The notes under the pieces are model-generated. The model saw only the letters and a list, made by a program, of their open reading frames with translations. It was not told the DNA's origin and did not search any database. From Thermothielavioides terrestris NRRL 8126 (lineage: Eukaryota; Ascomycota; Sordariomycetes; Sordariales; Chaetomiaceae), in the NCBI RefSeq assembly GCF_000226115.1, contig NC_016460.1, positions 992,001 through 1,056,000 on the forward strand: 64,000 nucleotides of DNA, written 5' to 3'. Shown here one piece after another: positions 57,657 through 64,000 of the stretch (positions are counted from its first letter, which is position 1; the number at the start of each line of letters is the position of its first letter). The position numbers and the translations under genes were made by a program.

Positions 57657-59587
57657 AGAGTAATTGAGTGGGTCTTCAACCTGAGTGCTTGTTTGTTAAT
57701 GGCCCGGCAGAGCCCCACTCACTCTCCGATCCTTTGCCCAGTGCCCGAGTTCAGTGTCCAGCATCTTTCTCCGGGCACAGCCTCGCGTACCGGGCAATCC
57801 ACTCACGGGGTCTGGCTCAGGGAACACAATGAAGCTTGGATGCTCATGCAAGTTGGGCCAAACTAGACTCTGCGGAGGAACAGAAGGGGGACCTGACGAG
57901 TGCTCAGTCGCCTGACTGCCCAATGATGGCCAATGCAAGGCTCTGCGCACCCCGCAGTAGAGCCTCAATCACGGCGCGCATGCCGTGCATCAAGGCAGAC
58001 AGTCAGGTGAGGCGTTGTGTCTGTCGTTCGCTTCTCGCCTCCTGGGGCCGGAAGTGCGGCAACCAATCCAGCTGCGACGAGCTTGCTGCCTTGTCTTGTA
58101 ATCCTGTTGCCTTGTTCAACTGGAGCCCGCCCCTCCCCCTCCTCCCGCTCTGGTGTCTGGGATCCTGGCCTGGACAGATACATGAGAGCCCAAGCAGCTT
58201 GCCGAGTACGGCATGCCGCGGCTGTCCTGATGTGGAACGTGAAGTGAGTGCCAGATGCTTGGGCCGAAAGGCCGAGTGAGAGCCAGTGGGAAGTGATGTG
58301 AAGCTGAACGGGCTTCCAGAGTCATGTACCACGAAAGTGGTCAGGAACCCCTTTCTGACGGCATTCGACGAAGTTATTTCCCCTTGGTGGGCGCTGGCGT
58401 ACTCGATCTCTTGCATTGCTGGCTGCCGGTCTAGAGAATGGAGACCACTGCGTCTGGACTACCCTCAAGAACGAGTGATTCATTTATATGACGAGCAACA
58501 GGCTCAAAGGGGTACCGCGAGATCCCGTCCAACCTTCGTTCCTGAGACAAAACAGTCGCAAGACTGCTGAGGCAACATCCAGGTTGGAAGAGCAGATCTA
58601 GCAACCCCCCTTTCCAACCTTTCTCCCCGCCCGTTCTTCGCCAGCCGAGTGCCCATTGTCATCCTCCCCGCAGCAAACTTGCCCAGCACCACCTTCGGTA
58701 CCATGCTACACAACATCGATTCTAGAACACCTCAGGACGATACACAGCCCTTCAATTTCCAGGGACACCAAAGCCTAGATAGACCAGACCCCTGTCCCAA
58801 CCCTCCTGGTGCTGCCCCCCTGATTTCAAGTAGACTAGCAGCGTACACACAGCGTTGCCCGCCCCAACAGCATCACAACATCATTGAGAGTAGTCAAGAC
58901 GTAGCCAAGGACCAACCGCCGCTTACAAAATGACACTCCACTCACTCGGGGTTTGCTACTCTCCAAGAACCGAGCCCCAGGACAAAAGTATTAAGCCAAT
59001 CACTGTTTCAAACCGACCAATCACCTCCAGTTGTCCTCCCGACAAGCAGGATGTTACTCACCCTCCCCCCTCGACCGGGTTGAGCGAACGACTAAAAGAA
59101 ACTCGACGGACCGTCACAACGCCTAAGTAGAGGTTACACTCAAGCAATAGGTAGCAGGCCGCCCAGGAACAGGAACAACATCCATCTCGCATGGGGACCC
59201 CTCGTAGCACCTCTTAGCCCCTTAAGCCTTACCCCTGAATCCCGATTACTGATGATCCTTGCACTCCCAACAGCCAACTTCCTGCCACAATCCAAACAAG
59301 AACCAGCGCCTGCACTTACAAGGTTCAGTCAACGTGACATGACACTGGCAGTAATCGCGATGTCTAATGGGGTCCGGCAAGAAGCATGCGCAGCGCAAGT
59401 CGGTGGACACCAATCATGAGAGAAGCCGTCGACAATCACCATTGACGCAACAGGAGAGTTGAGCGCAAAGCAGGCTCTGATTTCGTACTCCTACAGGTGC
59501 CTCCCCATCGCGATCAGTGCCAACCCCCATAACAATACCCTAAGCATTCAGGAAGTTACCCATTCTACGGACGCATGCTGCTTTTGC
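57657..59587. other. Intergenic
   Basis: About 1.9 kb without a supported gene between the element and the Cys-rich gene 3' end. Plus ORFs at 57836-58279 and 58649-58933 show no family or credible splicing. Base composition is ordinary. Confidence 0.5.
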
Positions 59588-61342
59588 CTAACAAGATCTT
59601 CCGCAAATCACCTCGCAGCCATCATCATCATCATCGCAGTGACCATCCGATTTGCCATCGTCGTCACTGCAGTGGTCCTCGCAGGCATCATCCAAGCCGT
59701 CACCAGACTTGCCGTCGCCAGACTTGCCGTCGCCAGACTTGCCGTCGTCAGACTTGCCGTCGTCAGACTTGCCGTCGTCAGACTTGTTGTCGTCGCCGAA
59801 CGAGTCCTTGTGGCAACTGTGCGCTGCCGCGCCCCGGTGACCACAGATGCGGCTGTAGCACGCCTCGGCAACCTCGTGCTTGTGGACGCAAGACCCTTGG
59901 TGGCAACGATCAGATACGCCTTTTCCCCCGCCGCAGGCTTCCTGGCGGCACTTGTCGTGATGTTCGCCACCGCAGTGTCGCTGGCAGTCCTTCCCGTTGT
60001 CGCCGCCTTTGCCAGCACAGTTTCCGCCATGGCACTCATCATCCTTGTTGTCGTCATGATCGTGCTGTCTGCCGCTGCAGTGTCCGTCATGGCAATCATC
60101 CTCATCCTCCTGGCGCCCAGCGCAGTCGTCACCTTGGCAGTGATCCTCAGCCTTGTTGCCCGACTCACAAGCCGGACCCTCGCAATCCTCGCCACAATGC
60201 GCAGGGACCTGGGGCTCGCACGAAGCCCAAGCGTGCTCATGGTAGGGATAAACCGGATAATTGAGCTCCTGGTGCGAGTTGTTCTCGTCGAAACCTTGTT
60301 GACCGTTCAGAAGATTCGACGTCCGTCCAGGAGTGATCTCGGTGCGAATTTTGCGGAGGTGACCCTCAGAGACCCAGCAGGAATACAGGCTCTTGGTGTT
60401 GTAATGGCCGCCAGCACGCGTGTAGGCCCTGATGGTGCTGGTGCCTCCGTTGTGGTTTTGCTCCTGCTGGCCCTTCTTGCCCTTCTTGTCCGCCTTGTCC
60501 TTCTTGCCCTCCTTGCCCTCCTTGCCCTCCTTGCCCTCCTTGCCCTCCTTGTCCTCCTTGCCCTGATTGCCCTGCTGGCCCTGGTTGTTGCGTTCCTCCT
60601 CCCGACCTCGCCATTCGTTGCCGTAATATCCGAGGTAGCCTTCATGACCGTCATAGCCAACCACGGGACGGGCCCAAGACTGAGAAAAGTCACGATGCGA
60701 ACCCCCGTTGACCTACCAGTGCGTGGTCAGCAACGTACCGAGCTGTGACCAGGCAAAGAGGAGAAGAGGAGAGACTGGACTCACCGAAAGCGTGTTCAAG
60801 GCACCACTGTTCGCCGACTCGTACTTGACGCCCCACTCCTTCGCAGAAGCGAGGCCCTCAGGGCGATCGTAGCTCGCGGGCAGCGGCCACTCCATCTTGA
60901 CCGGCAAGTCTTTGGCGGCAATTTGAGCGGAGCCGGCGAAATCCCATGACGAGTTCCCTTGGCTGGCCTTGTTGAGGCCCCATCTGACTTGAACCCGGCA
61001 GCTCACTGCGTGCTGCGTGCTGCCGAGCACCGGCAGGATCGCCGCCAGTTGGGCCGTGGTTTTGGGACAGTCGTCGGTCATGACGTAGTTCCAGAGGAAG
61101 GACCACGTGTATGTCTTGACTGTGCGCCACACCTCGACCTGACCGAAGTCATCGTCGCGAGACTTAGACTTGCGGTGACCACGCTCCTGAGGAACAGTGT
61201 GTACGTTGGTCTCGGCAACCTCGATGTTGCAGGTGACGCGGTTGGAGCCATACACCGCCTTGGAGCACTTGTCCTCTCCAGCAAGGGCGGATCTGGGAAA
61301 CAGGAGGGTGGCAACGAGGCCGGCCGTCAGCGCCGACTTCAT
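59588..61342 (-). CDS. Secreted Cys/His/Asp-rich repeat protein (unrecognised)
   Basis: Two exons, 61342-60785 and 60712-59588 (72-base intron, GTGAGT...GGTAG, phase 0); 560 residues. MKSALTAGLVATLLFPRSALA is a signal peptide. An ordered domain of ~170 residues follows (CSKAVYGSNRVTCNIEV, WSFLWNYVMTDDCPKTTAQL, SCRVQVRWGLNK), with four Cys. Then a Lys/Glu/Gly stretch of KEG triplets from a 9-base repeat. The C-terminal ~210 residues hold a ladder of Cys pairs, mostly C-x4-C (CEGPAC, CQGDDC, CHDGHC, CHGGNC, CRQEAC, CHQGSC, CYSRIC), with His and Asp around them, ending with DDGKS/GDGKS pentads and a poly-Asp/Cys tail. The composition suggests metal binding outside the cell or in the wall; that is inference. 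I know no named family. Confidence 0.75.
59697..59795. repeat. 15-base tandem repeat coding (D/G)DGKS
   Basis: About six copies of CAGACTTGCCGTCGY (with one base varying), giving DDGKS or GDGKS on the minus strand in the secreted Cys-rich protein. A separate 9-base repeat TTGCCCTCC at about 60500-60550 codes KEG in the same gene. Confidence 0.8.
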
Positions 61343-62432
61343 TGTGCTGGCTGTTGATCCGGTGACGAAGAAGAAAAGATGTTCCGGGAGGACAGATGGG
61401 CTGAAAGCAAGGCAAAAGACAATAATGGTAGCGTCTGCTAGACCCAAAAAAAAGGCAATATGCTGCTCTGATGGGCTGATGAAATGTTTGGGGTGGGAGG
61501 GGAGAGAAGCTCAGAGAACGGCCGAGGGGAGATTCCGGGGCTTAAATGGCCACTCCTCGAGGCATGAACTCCTTCCATGCTGCCCCGAACATCCATGGCA
61601 AAGACGGCAAGGACATCGCCAGGGCAACTTCTAAACTTCTACTACCTACCGATCGAAGGGCAGTGTCCGGGAGGTGAAAGTTGGGAAGGAGCAGTTAGCT
61701 GTGGAGCGAAGTGGCCGCTGCTTGCCTCCTTGCAGAAAACTAACCGGCACTCAAAGGGCGACACCCGGCAAGAACACCTCGGTAGGCACCCGGCGTTGAA
61801 AGAAAGCCCGGGCCGAATGAGACACCAGGCAAAATCTCTAGCGAACGACTGGGATGGGAAGGAGCGATAGGAAGGTTGCGGGGACTGGAACCCGTGAATG
61901 TCTGACATTCCAGGTTGGGGGTTACCCCATTGTTCCACTTCAGAGAGATCTTGAATGGGCCGTCGGATTACCTCGACTGCCTGTGGGATTGCGTCGCCGG
62001 TCGGACGGGTAGACGAGCCCCAGCTCCGAGTCCCATGGCTGAAGCAAGTCTTGAGTGACACAGTTCGCCCACAGTCAGCCCCAGCCCCGGCCCCAAGCAG
62101 TTGCTTCCGCTGTTGGCGCGGAAACTTGTTCCTGTCTTTCCACAGAATACCAGAAACGACCCTGGAAGCGTGGCTTCCCACAGCGGCAAGAGGCTGCAAC
62201 CAGCTTGAGGTACACCGTAGCCAAGAGCGCAGCCCTGGGGAATGAACCATGCACGGCCCGCCACAAGTCAAATCCTTTGAACTTGTCTCCGACCGTCTCC
62301 GCGCCTGTTCTCACCACCTAGGGTTTGTTGGACAAAAGTTGGCAGGCTCGCGGGCGTCTCTGGCCTCATGCCAGCTGAACAGCTGCTTCTTCAGCATGGA
62401 ATGTGTCAGCCCAACCGGATCCGCGAAGGGCT
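61343..62432. other. Intergenic
   Basis: About 1.1 kb upstream of the secreted protein and downstream of the hypothetical gene at 62433. No gene is supported. A tRNA-like patch at 61865-61945 was considered and rejected. Confidence 0.5.
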
Positions 62433-63242
62433 TCACGAGTCCGATTTGCCTGTCCCCCCGCGCTCCCGTACAAAATACCATGTATCCAGCATCCTGAGCT
62501 CGTCTGTGCCGGTACGATGCACAAACGCCGTGTACAGCCTCCATCCATGTGTCTCCATCGTCTCCAAAAGCCTCATCAGCATGACTCTCATCTTGACGCT
62601 GGCCTCGCCCCTGGACTGCCACGGCCGTCCCTTGAGGTCAAACACAAACGAGTCGTGGCTCCAGTCCCTCTTATCGAAGTAGTCCGACTCCTGCAGCACC
62701 TTCTTGAGGCTCAAAATCAACACCCCCAAATGGTCTTGGTCGCTCTCGGTCCCGCACAGCCGAACCCCTGGCGCATCGTACACCACGCGCAGCTTATCAG
62801 TGCCCGCCGGCGCCAAGCTCAGCCACTCCACCGGCGGCAGCGCCGCCCCGACGGCGGCCACCTGCCGGAAAATGAGCGAGTCCTTGGCCGTGTAGCGGCG
62901 ACTGCACAGCACCGGGGCGACGAGCTCCCAGCGTCGCGAGTACAAAAAAGCGAGCACATCGCGCAGCAGCCGCACGGAGCCGACGTGCTGCTGGCTGCGG
63001 AAGTGGCCGAAGGGGCTGCCCTTGACTTTGTACTCGTACGATTGGCCGAAGGGGCCCTGTGACTCGAGGCCGGGTGGCCAGGAGGCGAGGATCACGGCCT
63101 CGAGGGCGGCAGCGAGGTCCTGGGGAAAGTTGAGGAGGCGGATCACGTTTTGTCTGTGGAAGGAGAGGGTTGCGTAAGTGGTGGGCGGTGCGGAGGGGGA
63201 TGCAAAAGGAGAGGAGGCGGAGGAGTTGGTGGTTGACGACAT
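62433..63242 (-). CDS. Conserved-looking hypothetical protein, 269 residues
   Basis: A single exon on the minus strand. The first ~20 residues are Ser/Pro-rich and disordered. The rest is compact with a clear motif set: NVIRLLNFPQDLAAALEAVI, WPPGLESQGPFGQSYEYKVK, GSPFGHFRSQQHVGSVRLLR, RWELVAPVLCSRRYTAKDSL, then HGWRLYTAFVHRTGTDELRM and DTWYFVRE near the end. It reads like a fungal-conserved intracellular protein of unknown function; I do not know a domain name for it. No signal peptide or membrane helix. Start at 63242 chosen as the first Met with no upstream extension of similar quality. Confidence 0.78.
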   Translation of the reverse strand: MSSTTNSSASSPFASPSAPPTTYATLSFHRQNVIRLLNFPQDLAAALEAVILASWPPGLESQGPFGQSYEYKVKGSPFGHFRSQQHVGSVRLLRDVLAFLYSRRWELVAPVLCSRRYTAKDSLIFRQVAAVGAALPPVEWLSLAPAGTDKLRVVYDAPGVRLCGTESDQDHLGVLILSLKKVLQESDYFDKRDWSHDSFVFDLKGRPWQSRGEASVKMRVMLMRLLETMETHGWRLYTAFVHRTGTDELRMLDTWYFVRERGGTGKSDS

Positions 63243-64000
63243 TGCGAGTGTCTTGTGGTTATGGTTGTGGTCTAGCGGAGGAGATGGGACGGACGTCTTC
63301 GAGCCAAGATGAACAACTGTTCACCGGCTCACCTGAAGGGAGTGAGGCTGTCGCCCTTTTATCGTCACCCCCAGCTGCTCAGCCGCCTGATGCAACCAGG
63401 ACGGTTGGACATCCTAATGTACACTAGTAACTATCGCAGAGCATGACCACAAATGCGCGAAAAAACTGGCAAGTGATATTCAGCGTCGACTCACTCTGGC
63501 TGCGGAACCCTGCCCTTCGGACCATACCCTCGGTCGCTGAAAAGGGACCCCAGTTGGGAAGTGGGTACTGAAGGAGGTGTGGAGAGCTTCAAGGTTGGCG
63601 CGTGGCGGCGCTGTGGCTTCCATGCCGGCAAGGTCTGTCCGTATCTCTCGCAACAGTTGCTGATTGGATGACAGCTCGGTTGCCCCAAAAAAGAGGAAAG
63701 AGGATGGAACCCACTTACCCGATGCCAAGCTTTGACTGACCCACGAATGCCAAGAAACATGAGTTACCCCGCTGGCAGGGCCCAAAGCTCCTGCGGTGCC
63801 CCGGCAACCGGTGTTGGTCTTGGCATGCTGTGCATGGCCAGCACATCCATCCAACACCGGGCCACGCTGATCTCAGCTTTTGGAGCTCGCACGGCCGCAA
63901 CTGAAGATGATGATGTTCTTGAAAGCTCTGTGGGCTTTCCGTCTCTGACGCTGGCCGGGGACGGCCTTTCCCATCATCTTCAGTGAGGAATGAAAGACGG
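63243..64000. other. Intergenic, window end
   Basis: No gene is supported in the last 758 bases. It must contain the promoter of the minus-strand hypothetical gene. ORFs on both strands have no family resemblance. Confidence 0.5.

Noticed and set aside
52557..57662. TA target duplication for the 5.1-kb element
   Set aside because: TA is present outside both ends, but the bases between TA and the repeat differ in number and sequence, so the duplication is unproven.
59459..60748. 429-residue plus-strand ORF, very hydrophobic (Val/Ala/Leu)
   Set aside because: It is the antisense image of the Cys-rich secreted gene; its Leu/Ala/Val strings come from the repeats that code KEG and DDGKS on the other strand.
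61865..61945. tRNA-like patch on the minus strand with A- and B-box-like words
   Set aside because: Acceptor stem does not pair, T loop has C where a purine is needed, and a class II variable arm is missing for the CAG anticodon it would have.

Overview
This window is nuclear DNA from a filamentous ascomycete. Genes are GC-rich and split by short introns (mostly 50-90 bases, GT...CTAAC/CTGAC...AG), with pyrimidine-rich leaders and Cdc37, Cct8, Smc3 and mitoribosomal proteins of clear fungal type. TpA-rich, CpA-poor repeats look like the product of repeat-induced point mutation (RIP). Gene content, base composition and scattered ACCTACCT/AGGTAGGT words suggest Sordariomycetes, probably Chaetomiaceae; that placement is inference. 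All gene models below are spliced by eye from frame continuity, splice-site fit and family similarity.

Layout. 0-15.2 kb is gene-dense: the 3' end of smc3, cdc37, a 1190-residue disordered protein with a SUMO-interaction-like motif, a DUF155/Rmd1-type membrane protein, an INO80-type TFPT/HMG-box protein (minus strand), a foldback repeat in a divergent promoter, and cct8. 15.2-23.5 kb is gene-poor and holds a 0.93-kb TA-flanked inverted-repeat element, heavily AT-mutated, with a tRNA-like fossil inside. 23.5-27.3 kb is a Ste5/Far1-like RING-PH-VWA scaffold gene. 29.3-31.9 kb is a siderophore-iron transporter with an iron-type GATA/CCAAT cluster upstream, convergent with a saccharopine-dehydrogenase-like oxidoreductase (32.1-33.7 kb). 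34.5-35.7 kb is rpl43 (eL43), 92 codons in eight exons. 37.7-39.7 kb is a RING+PHD (PHRF1-like) protein. A small Cys-rich ORF (40.8 kb), mitoribosomal mL46 (42.1-43.4 kb), a PARN/CAF1-type deadenylase with a probable GC-AG intron (43.7-45.5 kb, minus), a DUF3716-like Cys protein (46.7-47.7 kb) and a 946-residue RD/RE-rich protein (48.0-50.8 kb, minus) follow.

52.56-57.66 kb is one 5.1-kb element with near-identical ~168-base terminal inverted repeats. Its interior is RIP-degraded and carries a Tc1/mariner-type DDE transposase fossil on the minus strand, a second unrecognised ORF fossil on the plus strand, and a 23-base minisatellite. Beyond it lie a secreted, Cys/His/Asp-rich repeat protein (59.6-61.3 kb, minus) and a conserved-looking hypothetical protein (62.4-63.2 kb, minus).

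Most genes are housekeeping and need not be functionally linked. Candidates for unusual biology are the 5.1-kb two-gene element, the tRNA-carrying miniature element, the Cys-pair repeat secreted protein, and the micro-exon structure of rpl43.
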